Assembly: GCA_902525035.1 (NCBI GenBank)
Contig: CABZFN010000001.1
Location: 164,744 to 228,743 of the forward strand
Direction of reading: 5' to 3'
From: an uncultured Alphaproteobacteria bacterium
GTDB lineage: Bacteria > Pseudomonadota > Alphaproteobacteria > HIMB59 > GCA-002718135
Length of the DNA stretch: 64,000 bases
Shown: piece by piece, positions 9,042 to 18,076 of the stretch
Position numbering within the stretch: the first letter of the stretch is position 1
Layout: each line of letters opens with the position of its first letter
The notes under the pieces: model-generated
What the model saw: only the letters and a program-made list of their open reading frames with translations
Databases searched by the model: none
What the model was told of the DNA's origin: nothing
Translations under genes and position numbers: made by a program

Positions 9042-9806
9042 TTAATCATTAAATGCAATGATATTAAGCATTCTACCAGTATCTCTAAATTTTTGTGATT
9101 CCCTACGATGGCTAAAAAAAACTCTCTTATCTGAGAAGGTATCTTTGTTAATATTATATATATTTTTGATACCTAATTCCTTAAATTGGTAGTTAATCAA
9201 TCTTCTTAAATTAAATAAATCTTTGTCTTTATTTTTGTATTTGAAGAAAATAGAATATTTTTTATTTTTGCTTATAAACTTACTTTTAAAGTCTTTTGAT
9301 ACTTCAAAGTTTTTAAAGCTCAAACAAGGACCAATAAGAACAATAATATTCTTTTTAATTATTTTTTGTTTAACAAAATATTCTATACCTTTAGCGGCTA
9401 TATTTTTTAATGCACCTTTCCAGCCTGAATGAAGAGCGCAAATATATCTTTTATTTTTATCAAAAATAAAAATTGGACAGCAATCTGCGGTTAAAACCCC
9501 TAAAGCTATTTGCTTATTACTAGTGATCAACCCATCTCCAGAATATTTATTACCTATATTTTTTTTATTAATTTCTACAATCTTATTGGAGTGTATTTGA
9601 CTGATAAATTTAATTTCTTTTTTGATATCTAAATTTTTTAGACAAATATCAATATTTTTATTTACATTTACTTTAGTATCATTGCGGTTTAAGCTACAGT
9701 TTAATGAATAGTTTTCTTTTTTTGAAACTCCACCATTTCTAGTAAAAAAACCAGCTTTAACAAAAGACTTAATGTTAGCATGTGTAAAATAATTTTTAGT
9801 AATCAT
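9042..9806 (-). CDS. pgeF: Peptidoglycan editing factor PgeF / laccase-domain purine nucleoside phosphorylase
   Basis: A 254-residue YfiH/DUF152 protein. The conserved metal-binding motifs are visible: TADCCPIFIFD in the middle and CALHSGWKGALKNI following. Family members hydrolyse or phosphorolyse purine nucleosides, and in E. coli PgeF edits mis-incorporated residues in peptidoglycan precursors. The start overlaps the end of the midA-like gene by 4 nt, giving an lgt-midA-pgeF transcript frequently seen in alphaproteobacteria. Confidence 0.9.
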   Translation of the reverse strand: MITKNYFTHANIKSFVKAGFFTRNGGVSKKENYSLNCSLNRNDTKVNVNKNIDICLKNLDIKKEIKFISQIHSNKIVEINKKNIGNKYSGDGLITSNKQIALGVLTADCCPIFIFDKNKRYICALHSGWKGALKNIAAKGIEYFVKQKIIKKNIIVLIGPCLSFKNFEVSKDFKSKFISKNKKYSIFFKYKNKDKDLFNLRRLINYQFKELGIKNIYNINKDTFSDKRVFFSHRRESQKFRDTGRMLNIIAFND

Positions 9807-10855
9807 AAGTTAGAAACAACAAGACACTTAAATAAGTTTCCCATCCTATCAACATTAATTAATCTATCCACTTCTTCATCTAATAAATTCTTATTCAAAT
9901 TTGAATTTTTAGTTAGCAATTTTTTCTTTCGTTCTAATATTCCATATTTTATTAAAAAATCTCTTTGTGAAATAAATTCGTTGATATGTAGCTTGTTTTG
10001 TTTTGCTATTTCAATTAATTCATTGAAATTTACATGACTTGAAATGTCTTGTTGGCCTATATTTTCAAATATACTGGTTTTTTTATGATTATATATTGCT
10101 TGTAATGTAAAGTTTTTTATTTTTTTATTATATCCGTAATCAATCAAAACACAAATACCTCTATTTTTTTTTAGATATTTACAAATTTGCTCAAAGTATT
10201 TGTTTCTTGAATAAGAAACTTCATAAATTTTTTGTTTATTGTATTTATTTAAATAATCTAATATTTTTTTACTAATTACTCTTTTATTTATAGGATAAAA
10301 TTTACTTTCGTTTTCATTAAATTTTACATATCTTTCAAACCATTGATTATTATTATTTAAAAATTGCCTTACAGGAAAACAATCAAAAAATTCATTTGAA
10401 TATATAATTGAAGGCAGTTTAGATCTGAAATTAAAAACCTTAGACCATCTAATTTTTGATTTTCTAAAATAATTTAAATTCTTTTCTTGTATTCTTCTTA
10501 ATTCTTTATTTATTTCTATTAAATTAACGTCAGCATTTTCAAAAAAATTTGGAAGTATCTTTGCGGTTCTTTCGATATCTTTTAATAAAGTTCCATTTCC
10601 TGGGCCTAATTCAATTAAATTAAATTTTGAGTTAATTTTTTCTTTCCAATTATAAAGTAAATATACACCAATAATTTCTCCAAACATTTGTGAAATTTCT
10701 GGCGATGTAACAAAGTCAAATTTTCTTCCTATGGGCTTTTTGCTTAAGTAATAACCATTTTTTTCATACATAGCCATGTCAATAAATTTATCTAAACGCA
10801 AATTTTTTTTATTGTTAAGTAGTTTTATTTTATTAATTTTTCTTTTGCTTAACAT
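9803..10855 (-). CDS. MidA/NDUFAF7-type SAM-dependent methyltransferase
   Basis: A 350-residue protein of the DUF185/MidA family, related to mitochondrial NDUFAF7, an arginine methyltransferase needed for complex I assembly. Family marks are FVTSPEISQMFGEIIGVYL, the SAM-binding NLIELGPGNGTLLKDI, and FFDCFPVRQF. The gene is embedded between lgt (23-nt overlap) and pgeF (4-nt overlap). A role in complex I assembly is expected from the eukaryotic homologue but is not shown by the sequence itself. Confidence 0.9.
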   Translation of the reverse strand: MLSKRKINKIKLLNNKKNLRLDKFIDMAMYEKNGYYLSKKPIGRKFDFVTSPEISQMFGEIIGVYLLYNWKEKINSKFNLIELGPGNGTLLKDIERTAKILPNFFENADVNLIEINKELRRIQEKNLNYFRKSKIRWSKVFNFRSKLPSIIYSNEFFDCFPVRQFLNNNNQWFERYVKFNENESKFYPINKRVISKKILDYLNKYNKQKIYEVSYSRNKYFEQICKYLKKNRGICVLIDYGYNKKIKNFTLQAIYNHKKTSIFENIGQQDISSHVNFNELIEIAKQNKLHINEFISQRDFLIKYGILERKKKLLTKNSNLNKNLLDEEVDRLINVDRMGNLFKCLVVSNL

Positions 10856-11624
10856 TTTGAATTATCAATATTCCAAAAATAAAAAAAGGTATACATAGTA
10901 TTTGACCCATGGAAACAAAATTAAAAAATAATCCTAGGTGCAAATCTGGTTCTCTGACGTATTCTATTAAAAATCTAAATATGGAATATAATATTAAAAA
11001 TAGACCACTAATTACTCCGTAAATTTTGTATTTTTTTATCTTATAAAAATAGATTAATAATATAAGAAATAATATAATTCCCTCAAAAAAAGCTTCATAT
11101 ATTTGAGAAGGATGTCTTGGTATATTATCTATTGATGGATAAATAACTGATATATAAAAATTGGTTGGTCTACCTATTAGCTCTGTATTAATAAAGTTTG
11201 CAATTCTACCAAAGAATAGTCCAATAGGAGCAACGATTGAAACTAAATCAGATAGGTAGAAAAAACTTTTTCTATGAATTTTAGCAAATATTAAAGTACT
11301 TATTATTATACCTATCAATCCGCCATGAAATGACATACCTCCATTCCAAATTTCAAATAGATAAAATGGATTAGTTAAAAATTCATTAAGTTGATAAAAA
11401 ATAACATAACCTGTTCGTCCTCCAATAATTACACCTAATATTGCCCAAATAAGAAAGCTATCTATATTTTTATTACTGTATTGATTTCCATAAATTGCGT
11501 TTAATCTCTTAATAATATAAATTCCTAATAGAAATCCCAAGATATATGCTAAACTGTACCATCTTATCTCAATGAAACCGATTGATAAGATGACAGGATC
11601 TATTGAAGGTTGAATAAAATTCAT
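10833..11624 (-). CDS. lgt: Prolipoprotein diacylglyceryl transferase
   Basis: A 263-residue inner-membrane enzyme with about seven hydrophobic helices that transfers diacylglyceryl from phosphatidylglycerol to the lipobox cysteine. The Lgt signature GRIANFINTELIGRPT is present, as is MSFHGGLIG with the essential His-Gly-Gly and the REPD motif near the C-terminus. It is the first gene of lgt-midA-pgeF and is divergent from the BMFP gene with only 23 nt between them. Confidence 0.95.
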   Translation of the reverse strand: MNFIQPSIDPVILSIGFIEIRWYSLAYILGFLLGIYIIKRLNAIYGNQYSNKNIDSFLIWAILGVIIGGRTGYVIFYQLNEFLTNPFYLFEIWNGGMSFHGGLIGIIISTLIFAKIHRKSFFYLSDLVSIVAPIGLFFGRIANFINTELIGRPTNFYISVIYPSIDNIPRHPSQIYEAFFEGIILFLILLIYFYKIKKYKIYGVISGLFLILYSIFRFLIEYVREPDLHLGLFFNFVSMGQILCIPFFIFGILIIQNVKQKKN

Positions 11625-11647
11625 TTATCTATATTTAATATTATAAC

Positions 11648-11938
11648 ATGGTTGATAGAAACAAAATACTTTCCGATTTATCAAAATTTGCAGTTGATGC
11701 TATGAGCACTTTCTCAGGCGTTAAAGAGGAGATTGAAACAATTGTATCTTTACGAGTTAACAAAATAATAAAAAAAATGAATCTTGTTAAAAAAGATGAA
11801 TTTGATGTACTGAAAAAAATGGTGCAAAAAATGATGATGGAAAATGAAAAATCAAAAAAAACATATTCAAGATCAGTAAAATCTAAGAAAAAAACAGTTA
11901 AAAAGAAAAAAACTATTAAAAAGAAATCAAAAACCTAG
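11648..11938 (+). CDS. BMFP/UbiK-type accessory protein with Lys-rich tail
   Basis: A 96-residue helical protein. Residues 1-70 match the BMFP/UbiK family (a short amphipathic helix followed by a trimeric coiled coil), proteins that assist ubiquinone-biosynthesis enzymes and lipid binding. The last 27 residues are almost entirely lysine with Ser/Thr (KSKKKTVKKKKTIKKKSK), a basic tail like those of nucleoid or H1-like proteins and not part of the UbiK fold. A COQ9-like gene lies about 1.4 kb downstream, which fits a quinone link. The assignment to UbiK itself is moderate. Confidence 0.7.
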   Translation: MVDRNKILSDLSKFAVDAMSTFSGVKEEIETIVSLRVNKIIKKMNLVKKDEFDVLKKMVQKMMMENEKSKKTYSRSVKSKKKTVKKKKTIKKKSKT

Positions 11939-12046
11939 GAAACCTCAATTAATTCACATTTTGTATAGATTTTGCCTTGCAAAATACGTGTCCAATCTAG
12001 TAATCAATATATAGTACTAATTATTGGTGCCATGTCTATATAGTGT

Positions 12047-12535
12047 ATGGAAAATGAAAATATATTATTAAATCCCATAGATATCATTGAAGATGTTATT
12101 CATCAAAAAAAATGGAATTTTAGTAGAGCCGCCGATCATGAATTAGTTGCTGAAATAGCATCTCCTTGGTGCGCTTACAGATTATATTTCACATGGTCTG
12201 AAAATATCAATGCCCTAAGTTTTTCAATAACCTTTGATATAAAGTTTCCTGAAACTAAACTCAATAAGGCGTATGAACTATTAGGACTCATAAATGAGAA
12301 CTTATGGATTGGACATTTTGATATAACAAGTAAAAATGGTATCCCAGCTTTTAGACATACTTTGTTATCAAATAATTCAACAGAAGCATTGCACAAAAAA
12401 TTTGAAGATCTTGTTGATATCGGTATCTATGAATGTGAAAAATTTTATCCAAGTTTTCAACAAGTTCTCTTTGACGAGATTCCTCCTAAAGAAGCTATAA
12501 AATTTTCCAATTTTGAAGTTATTGGTAGAGCTTAA
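12047..12535 (+). CDS. YbjN domain-containing protein
   Basis: A 162-residue protein of the YbjN/type III-chaperone-like fold. It contains the typical W.Y....W..E.NAL.F...FD.K.P pattern near residues 45-70 and the WIGHFD strand. In other alphaproteobacteria a YbjN gene commonly precedes proC, as here (33 nt apart). YbjN proteins are linked to motility, stress or regulation in enterobacteria, but their molecular function is not known. The 108-nt gap upstream contains a small inverted repeat (11969-11985). Confidence 0.8.
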   Translation: MENENILLNPIDIIEDVIHQKKWNFSRAADHELVAEIASPWCAYRLYFTWSENINALSFSITFDIKFPETKLNKAYELLGLINENLWIGHFDITSKNGIPAFRHTLLSNNSTEALHKKFEDLVDIGIYECEKFYPSFQQVLFDEIPPKEAIKFSNFEVIGRA

Positions 12536-12567
12536 TTTTTATAATAAAACTGCTATATTATAAATAG

Positions 12568-13383
12568 ATGAAAAATATTTTATTAATTGGATGTGGTCAC
12601 ATGGGAGGATCTTTGATGTCTGGATGGTCTAACTCTAACAATTACACCATCAGTGTTTTAGATAAAAAAAAATATGCAATTCTTAAAAAAAGAAATAGAA
12701 ATAAAAAAATAAAATTTTTTAAATCAATTGATGATATCAATAATCAAAATAATCTTGATTATATAATATTTGCAATTCGACCTCTTGAATTAACAAATGT
12801 CTTTAAAGAATTAAAAAATGCTAATTTTAATAAAAAATCTATAGCAATAAGTGTAATAGCTGGAAAAAAAACAGAAATTTTTAAAAAAAATTTGTTAAAT
12901 ATTAGCAAAATTGTAAGAGTAATGCCAAACATGCCTGCATTAATAGGAGAGGGTATTCATTGCATTTATACAAATAAATCTATTAATAAAAAAGAAATGA
13001 AAGAGATTAATAAATTATTCTCTCTGAGTGGCAAAACTCTTTTTTTTAATAGTGAAACTTTTATAGACAAAGCAACTGCTGTTTCAGGGAGTGGTCCAGG
13101 TTTTATATTTAAGATAATTGATATTATGGAAAAATCTGCAATTAATTTAGGTTTTTCAAAAAATACAGCTAAAATTTTAATTAATGAAACTTTTAGAGGT
13201 TCTTTAAATCTATTAAACTCTAATAATATTTCTGCTGAAAAAATGGTTGAAACTGTTGCAACCAGAGGAGGTACAACCGAAGCAGGGATCAAGAAAATGA
13301 AAACAAATAAGGTTGATAATATTTTTAATCAAGTTTTTAAGGCAGCATACACAAGAGCAAAACAACAAGGTGAAGGTAAGTGA
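12568..13383 (+). CDS. proC: Pyrroline-5-carboxylate reductase
   Basis: A 271-residue enzyme for the last step of proline synthesis (P5C to proline, NAD(P)H). The N-terminal nucleotide-binding motif is GCGHMGGSL (residues 8-16), the middle has VRVMPNMPALIGEG, and the C-terminal signature TAVSGSGPGFIF...ATRGGTTEAGIK is complete. Length is usual. The stop overlaps the start of the COQ9-like gene by 4 nt, so the two are translationally coupled. Confidence 0.95.
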   Translation: MKNILLIGCGHMGGSLMSGWSNSNNYTISVLDKKKYAILKKRNRNKKIKFFKSIDDINNQNNLDYIIFAIRPLELTNVFKELKNANFNKKSIAISVIAGKKTEIFKKNLLNISKIVRVMPNMPALIGEGIHCIYTNKSINKKEMKEINKLFSLSGKTLFFNSETFIDKATAVSGSGPGFIFKIIDIMEKSAINLGFSKNTAKILINETFRGSLNLLNSNNISAEKMVETVATRGGTTEAGIKKMKTNKVDNIFNQVFKAAYTRAKQQGEGK

Positions 13384-13913
13384 ATCAAAATAAAATATCT
13401 CTAGCAAAAAAGACTTTACAATATTTAGAGAAAAAAAAATTAAGAGACATTAATCTTAAAAATTTTTTATATAATACTAAAATGCCAAATATTAATAATA
13501 AAATTGATTTAATCATAAATATTAATAACTTCTTTGATTTTCAATTAAAAAAAAATCTTGTTAATATAGAAAAGTCATCACAGAGAGATATGTTATTTGA
13601 AATTATGATGGCACGTTATGATATACTTAATGAATATAGAACTTCTGTAAAAAATATAATTAATTATTTTATGTCTAGACCACAAGAAGTATTAAAACTT
13701 ATTCCTAAATTAATTGAAAGCAAAATTTTAATAGCTACTTTTGCAAATATTAATCCTAGTGGTATTCAGGGTGTTATAAAAATAAAAATTATTTTTGCTT
13801 TTTATTATATAACACTATTTACTTGGTATAATGATGATAATGAAAGTTTAGAAAAAACAATGAGTGCCTTAGATAAATATTTAAACAATATTGAAAAATT
13901 TATAAAACTTTAA
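13380..13913 (+). CDS. COQ9-like (TetR-fold) protein
   Basis: A 177-residue all-helical protein. The segment DMLFEIMMARYDILNEYR (about residues 61-78) matches the COQ9 family signature, which in yeast and humans binds lipids and delivers quinone intermediates to Coq7. Alphaproteobacterial COQ9 homologues are usually near this length. It is coupled to proC upstream and csaA downstream (1-nt overlap). The composition is very Asn/Ile/Lys-rich, so the match rests on one region and fold expectations. Confidence 0.65.
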   Translation: MNQNKISLAKKTLQYLEKKKLRDINLKNFLYNTKMPNINNKIDLIININNFFDFQLKKNLVNIEKSSQRDMLFEIMMARYDILNEYRTSVKNIINYFMSRPQEVLKLIPKLIESKILIATFANINPSGIQGVIKIKIIFAFYYITLFTWYNDDNESLEKTMSALDKYLNNIEKFIKL

Positions 13914-14260
13914 TGAGTTCTCACAATTTTATAGATTACAAAGAATTTGAAAATGTAGATATAAGAATAGGAACTGTTATTGAAGCATATGAATATAATG
14001 AGCTTAAAAAACCATCCATAATTTTGAAAATAGATTTTGGTGAAAAAATTGGTATAAAAAAAACTTCTGCACAGTTACAAAAATATTATAAAAGTAATGA
14101 ATTAATTAATAAGCAAGTTATAGCTGTTGTAAACTTTGAGCCTAAACAAATTGGTAAAATTGTTTCAGAAGTATTAGTTCTTGGTGTGCCAGATTTAGAA
14201 AATGAGCCAGTTTTATTGTCTCCAGATAAATCTGTAAATAACGGGGGTAAATTATTTTAA
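13913..14260 (+). CDS. csaA: CsaA-type tRNA-binding domain protein
   Basis: A 115-residue OB-fold protein. FENVDIRIGTVIEAYEY and VIAVVNFEPKQIGKIVSEVLVLGVPD are the defining CsaA/Trbp111 motifs, and the protein ends with SPDKSVNNGGKLF like other CsaA. CsaA binds tRNA and in Bacillus has chaperone-like activity for secretion. It is the last gene of the proC run and converges on the histidine kinase gene 2 nt away. Confidence 0.9.
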   Translation: MSSHNFIDYKEFENVDIRIGTVIEAYEYNELKKPSIILKIDFGEKIGIKKTSAQLQKYYKSNELINKQVIAVVNFEPKQIGKIVSEVLVLGVPDLENEPVLLSPDKSVNNGGKLF

Positions 14261-14262
14261 AG

Positions 14263-15555
14263 TCAAAGTGGAAGTAAAACTTTGAGTTGAAGACCTCCTA
14301 GATTTGAGTCGGATAGTTTAACATCTCCTCCATGTGATCTAATAATATCCCTTGTAATAGTTAATCCTAAACCACTTTCTCCTTTGAGCTTGTTCCTTGA
14401 GGGATCTAAAGTAAAAAAAGGTTTAAATACATCTTCATATTTATCTCTTGGTATACCCTCACCATCATCGTTAAATTCAATGACACAATCTTTTTCATTT
14501 GTATAAAGAATTATTTCAATTTTTTTTGCATATCTTTGTGAATTATCAATTATGTTATTGAAAGCTCTTTTAAGTTGGATCTGTCTTCCAGAAGTTTGAA
14601 TAGTATTTTTCTCTTTTACAGTTAATTCAAGATCATTTTTTTCAACAGGTTTAACAATATCTCCAATTAATTCATTTATTATAATTGTTTCTATTGGTTC
14701 AGGTGATTCTGTTTTTACAAAACTAACATAACTATCTAACATTGAAGTCATTTCATTAATATCTACTTCTAGTTCAGATTTTGCTTTCTCATCTTTCATT
14801 AATGAGACTTGCAATTTCATTCTTGTTAAAGGGGTTCTAAGATCATGGCTAACACCAGCTAGCATTTCAGTTCGTTGCTTTAAAAATCTTTTAATTCTTG
14901 TTCTCATCTGATTGAAAGCATTGGCAGTTTGCCTAATTTCATAAGCACCAGCAGTCTTAATATTTGGAGCATCTAAACCCCTTCCAAATGTCTCAGCAAT
15001 GATTGCCAATCTTTTAAGGGGTCTTAATTGTCTACTCATTAAAAAGTAAGACATAAAAAAAAGAATAATAGAAGCAAAAATCATCCAAAGCAGAAAGACA
15101 AAAGCAGATTCACTATATAGTCTATCTTTATCAACATTAATTTCTAAAATATCATCATCAATTTGTATGTATATTAAAACACCTTCTTCAAGATTAGATA
15201 AATCATAATCAAATTTTTTTTTTAAATTACTTAAGGATTGATTTAGTCTATTAGATAATATTCCTGAATTTAAACTAAATTTTGAAGATAATAATTGTTT
15301 ATCATTAATAATATTGATTTTCATTTTGAAATCCTGATTTGCTATATTAATCGCATTGTTAGTAAGATCACTATCAATTAATTTTACTAAAACATTAATA
15401 TCTGCAGCTACAGACTCAGTTAATCTTTTAGAGATAATACTCCAGGATGTTTGATAGAAAACAAAAGAAGTAAGTAGCACTATAATGATTATAGGAACAA
15501 AGATGATAATTATTGATCTTCCAATTAGCGTAGAAGGTATTATTTTTCTAATCAT
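14263..15555 (-). CDS. EnvZ-type sensor histidine kinase
   Basis: A 430-residue inner-membrane kinase. There is one N-terminal transmembrane helix (about residues 13-35), a periplasmic sensor loop, a second helix near residue 150-170, a HAMP linker, the H-box AGVSHDLRTPLTRMK with the phosphorylated His, an N-box (FNNIIDNSQRYA), and G boxes (NDDGEGIP, GESGLGLTI). It is the partner of the response regulator immediately upstream (stop and start share a base). It probably senses membrane or osmotic conditions, as EnvZ does, but the signal is unknown. Confidence 0.9.
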   Translation of the reverse strand: MIRKIIPSTLIGRSIIIIFVPIIIIVLLTSFVFYQTSWSIISKRLTESVAADINVLVKLIDSDLTNNAINIANQDFKMKINIINDKQLLSSKFSLNSGILSNRLNQSLSNLKKKFDYDLSNLEEGVLIYIQIDDDILEINVDKDRLYSESAFVFLLWMIFASIILFFMSYFLMSRQLRPLKRLAIIAETFGRGLDAPNIKTAGAYEIRQTANAFNQMRTRIKRFLKQRTEMLAGVSHDLRTPLTRMKLQVSLMKDEKAKSELEVDINEMTSMLDSYVSFVKTESPEPIETIIINELIGDIVKPVEKNDLELTVKEKNTIQTSGRQIQLKRAFNNIIDNSQRYAKKIEIILYTNEKDCVIEFNDDGEGIPRDKYEDVFKPFFTLDPSRNKLKGESGLGLTITRDIIRSHGGDVKLSDSNLGGLQLKVLLPL

Positions 15556-16235
15556 TAAATTTCATTACAAATTAATTTATATCCTTTACCTCTAATTGTT
15601 TTGATAAATTGAGGCTGTTTTGCATTTGTTTCAATTTTTTGTCTTAAACGTGTAACTTGTACATCAACTTTTCTAAGCTCAGTTTCATCAAATTCTTGAT
15701 CTGCTAGTTCTTCCCTTAAAACAATATCATTTCTTTTATTAATTAATTTTACAAGTAAATTATTTTCTCCTTCTGTTAAATAAATTAATCGATCATTTTT
15801 TTGTAATTTAAAATTAGATGTATCAAAAGTAAATTCTCCAAAAGAAATCTTAATTTTTTTGTTTTTAAGGTTTTCAAATAAATCTAATAAATTTTTAATC
15901 CTTAAGAATAATTCTTCTGGTTCAAATGGTTTAGATAAATAATCATCAGCACCAATTTTTAATCCATCGATTTTATCTTTGTCCTCTCCCATTGCTGTAA
16001 GCATAATTATTGGTGTATTAGAAAATTGTTTTACATGCTCAATAAGCTCTATACCATCTCCACTTGGCATCATTCTATCAAGAATAATTAAATCAAACAA
16101 AACAAGAGACAAAATTTCTTTCGCTTCATTGTAATCCTCACTTTGATAAACATGTAAATTTTTTTCTGTTAAATAATCTTTTAGTAGCTCCCTTAATCTT
16201 TTATCATCATCAACAATTAAGATATTTTTAATCAT
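15555..16235 (-). CDS. OmpR-family response regulator
   Basis: A 226-residue regulator. The receiver domain has the acidic pair DDD near residue 9, the phospho-acceptor Asp in LIILDRMMPSGDGIEL, and the conserved Lys in YLSKPFEPEEL. A winged-helix DNA-binding domain forms the C-terminal half, ending KTIRGKGYKL. It pairs with the kinase gene downstream. It follows a MarR-type gene by 2 nt, the marR-ompR-envZ order seen in alphaproteobacteria. Confidence 0.92.
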   Translation of the reverse strand: MIKNILIVDDDKRLRELLKDYLTEKNLHVYQSEDYNEAKEILSLVLFDLIILDRMMPSGDGIELIEHVKQFSNTPIIMLTAMGEDKDKIDGLKIGADDYLSKPFEPEELFLRIKNLLDLFENLKNKKIKISFGEFTFDTSNFKLQKNDRLIYLTEGENNLLVKLINKRNDIVLREELADQEFDETELRKVDVQVTRLRQKIETNAKQPQFIKTIRGKGYKLICNEI

Positions 16236-16237
16236 TA

Positions 16238-16723
16238 TTATCTATTTATTTCATCAAACTTTTCTTTATTTTCATCATTCACCATCTCATACAATATTTT
16301 TTTAAAACCATTTATATCTATCTCACTAAATTTTAATAAAACATTGCGTATTTTTTTTATTTGAATTTCAGATAATCTTTGTTCTAATTCTTGACCTTTT
16401 TTTGAAAGTATTAATTTTTTAGTACGCTTATCCACACCAACAGATAATATAACATATTTCTCGTTTACAAGTTGGTTCAATACTCTAGACAAACTTTGTT
16501 TAGTTATTTTCAATATTGAAAGGAGTTCTTTAATTGTAAGATTTTTTTGTTTTCCAACAAAATATATCACTCGATGATGCGCTCTACCAAAATTTATTTT
16601 TTCCAAAACTTTATCAGGACCTTCTGTAAAATCTCTATATGAGAAAAATAATAGCTCAATAATCTTTCTAATTTCGCTCCTATTTAAAAAAAGAGGTGTT
16701 AACAACTTATTTAGGTCAGCCAT
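16238..16723 (-). CDS. MarR family transcriptional regulator
   Basis: A 161-residue winged-helix protein. The recognition region TIKELLSILKITKQSLSRVLNQL and the wing DKRTKKLILSKKG are typical MarR features. It is the first gene ahead of the two-component pair and is divergent from ilvE. A 7-bp inverted repeat (ATTGACT at 16724-16730 and AGTCAAT at 16749-16755) lies directly upstream and could be its own operator. The ligand is unknown. Confidence 0.85.
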   Translation of the reverse strand: MADLNKLLTPLFLNRSEIRKIIELLFFSYRDFTEGPDKVLEKINFGRAHHRVIYFVGKQKNLTIKELLSILKITKQSLSRVLNQLVNEKYVILSVGVDKRTKKLILSKKGQELEQRLSEIQIKKIRNVLLKFSEIDINGFKKILYEMVNDENKEKFDEINR

Positions 16724-16755
16724 ATTGACTTAATTATGCATCACTGATAGTCAAT
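16724..16755. promoter_or_regulatory. Inverted repeat between marR-like gene and ilvE
   Basis: Arms ATTGACT and AGTCAAT are perfect complements separated by 18 nt in the 59-nt divergent gap. The position suits an operator for the MarR-type protein or for another dimeric regulator. The spacer is longer than a compact MarR site, so this is tentative. Confidence 0.3.
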
Positions 16756-16782
16756 TGTCATTAAAAAAAGTTAATAAATAAT

Positions 16783-17667
16783 ATGTTTAAATCATTTGAA
16801 AACAGAGATGGATGGATATGGATGAATGGTAAAATAATTCCATGGCAGGATGCTAATTCCCATATAATCTCGCAAGGTCTTCATTATGCGAGTGCAGTTT
16901 TTGAAGGGGAAAGAGCATATAATGGAAAGATTTTCAAATCAGATGAGCATACTAAAAGGTTTTTTAAATCTGCCGAAATAATTGGAATGGAAATTCCTTT
17001 TACACACGATCAAATTAATAAAGCAAAATACGAACTTATTGATAAAATGAATTATAAAAATTGTTATGTAAGACCACTTGCTTGGAGAGGTGGAGATCAA
17101 ATGGGTTTATCAACAGGTAAATCGAATATTAATGTGGCTATTGCTGTTTGGGATGATTGGGCGACTTATTTTAAAATTGAAGATCAAAAAGCAGGTTTGA
17201 GATTAATTACATCTCCTTGGAAAAGACCTGCACCAGATACTGCTCCATATGAAGCAAAAGCTTCTGGGCCCTATATTATTTGTACTCTGTCAAAAGAATT
17301 TGCAGAAAAAAAAGGCTATCACGATGCATTGATGCTAGATTATAGAGGTTATGTTGCTGAAGGCACAGGAGCAAATATTTTTTTTATTAAAGATAACAAT
17401 ATCCATACACCTATTCCAGATTGTTTTCTTAATGGGATTACACGTCAAACAGTTATTGAAATGGCAACTAATCAAGGTTTTGAAATAACAGAAAAACATT
17501 TAATGCCTGATGAAATTGGAAATTATGATGAAGCTTTTTTAACTGGAACTGCTGCAGAAATTACTCCTATTAAATCTATTGATGATTTTAAATATAATAC
17601 TGGTGATAATACTACTACTTTTAAATTTATGAATGATTTTAGTGATATGGTTAAAAATGCTAGCTAG
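16783..17667 (+). CDS. ilvE: Branched-chain amino acid aminotransferase
   Basis: A 294-residue class IV PLP aminotransferase that interconverts Leu, Ile and Val with their 2-oxo acids. Features include YASAVFEGERAY near residue 37, the PLP lysine in YEAKASGPY, GYVAEGTGANIFFIKD, and FLNGITRQTVIEMA. The length and the divergent marR neighbour match the common alphaproteobacterial arrangement. The stop overlaps the convergent moaE by 8 nt. Confidence 0.93.
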   Translation: MFKSFENRDGWIWMNGKIIPWQDANSHIISQGLHYASAVFEGERAYNGKIFKSDEHTKRFFKSAEIIGMEIPFTHDQINKAKYELIDKMNYKNCYVRPLAWRGGDQMGLSTGKSNINVAIAVWDDWATYFKIEDQKAGLRLITSPWKRPAPDTAPYEAKASGPYIICTLSKEFAEKKGYHDALMLDYRGYVAEGTGANIFFIKDNNIHTPIPDCFLNGITRQTVIEMATNQGFEITEKHLMPDEIGNYDEAFLTGTAAEITPIKSIDDFKYNTGDNTTTFKFMNDFSDMVKNAS

Positions 17668-18076
17668 AATTTTTTAACCATTCATCATCTTTATAATAAA
17701 ATTCATTTTTCCAAAATGGTGCTTTCTTTTTTAAATAATCCATAATAAACTCACAAGCTTGAAAACTATTTTTTCTATGATGTGAAAAACAACAAACTAA
17801 AACAATTTTTTCATTAACAATTAATTTTCCATATCTATGAATTATCAAAGTATCAATTAAACACCATTTTTTAGTCGCGTTATATTCAATTTTTGATAAT
17901 TCTTTAAATGCCATTTCTTCATAAACTTCTAAATTTAAATATTTAACATCTTTATTGTTATTTAAATCCCTTACATAGCCAACAAAAGAAGTAAGAGCTC
18001 CTATGTCTGAATGTTTATTTTTAATTTTCTCAATTTCTTTTTCTAAATTAAAATTTTTTTTTTGTATTTTTATCAT
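17660..18076 (-). CDS. moaE: Molybdopterin synthase catalytic subunit
   Basis: A 138-residue large subunit of molybdopterin synthase. Typical elements are GALTSFVGYVRD, the HRYGKL segment, and the active-site lysines in LKKKAPFWKNEFY. It inserts the dithiolene sulfurs using thiocarboxylated MoaD. It shares a base with moaD upstream, in the order uvrC-pgsA-moaD-moaE. Confidence 0.94.
   Translation of the reverse strand: MIKIQKKNFNLEKEIEKIKNKHSDIGALTSFVGYVRDLNNNKDVKYLNLEVYEEMAFKELSKIEYNATKKWCLIDTLIIHRYGKLIVNEKIVLVCCFSHHRKNSFQACEFIMDYLKKKAPFWKNEFYYKDDEWLKNSS

Noticed and set aside
9780..10037. Plus-strand 85-codon frame opposite the midA-like gene
   Set aside because: It is antisense to a well-supported gene and has the low-complexity composition of AT-rich shadows.
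11969..11985. Inverted repeat ATTTTGC-CTT-GCAAAAT as a terminator
   Set aside because: The stem is only 7 bp and no T-run follows on either strand.
12966..13292. Minus-strand 108-codon frame inside proC
   Set aside because: It is an antisense shadow of proC with no SD and no recognisable domain.
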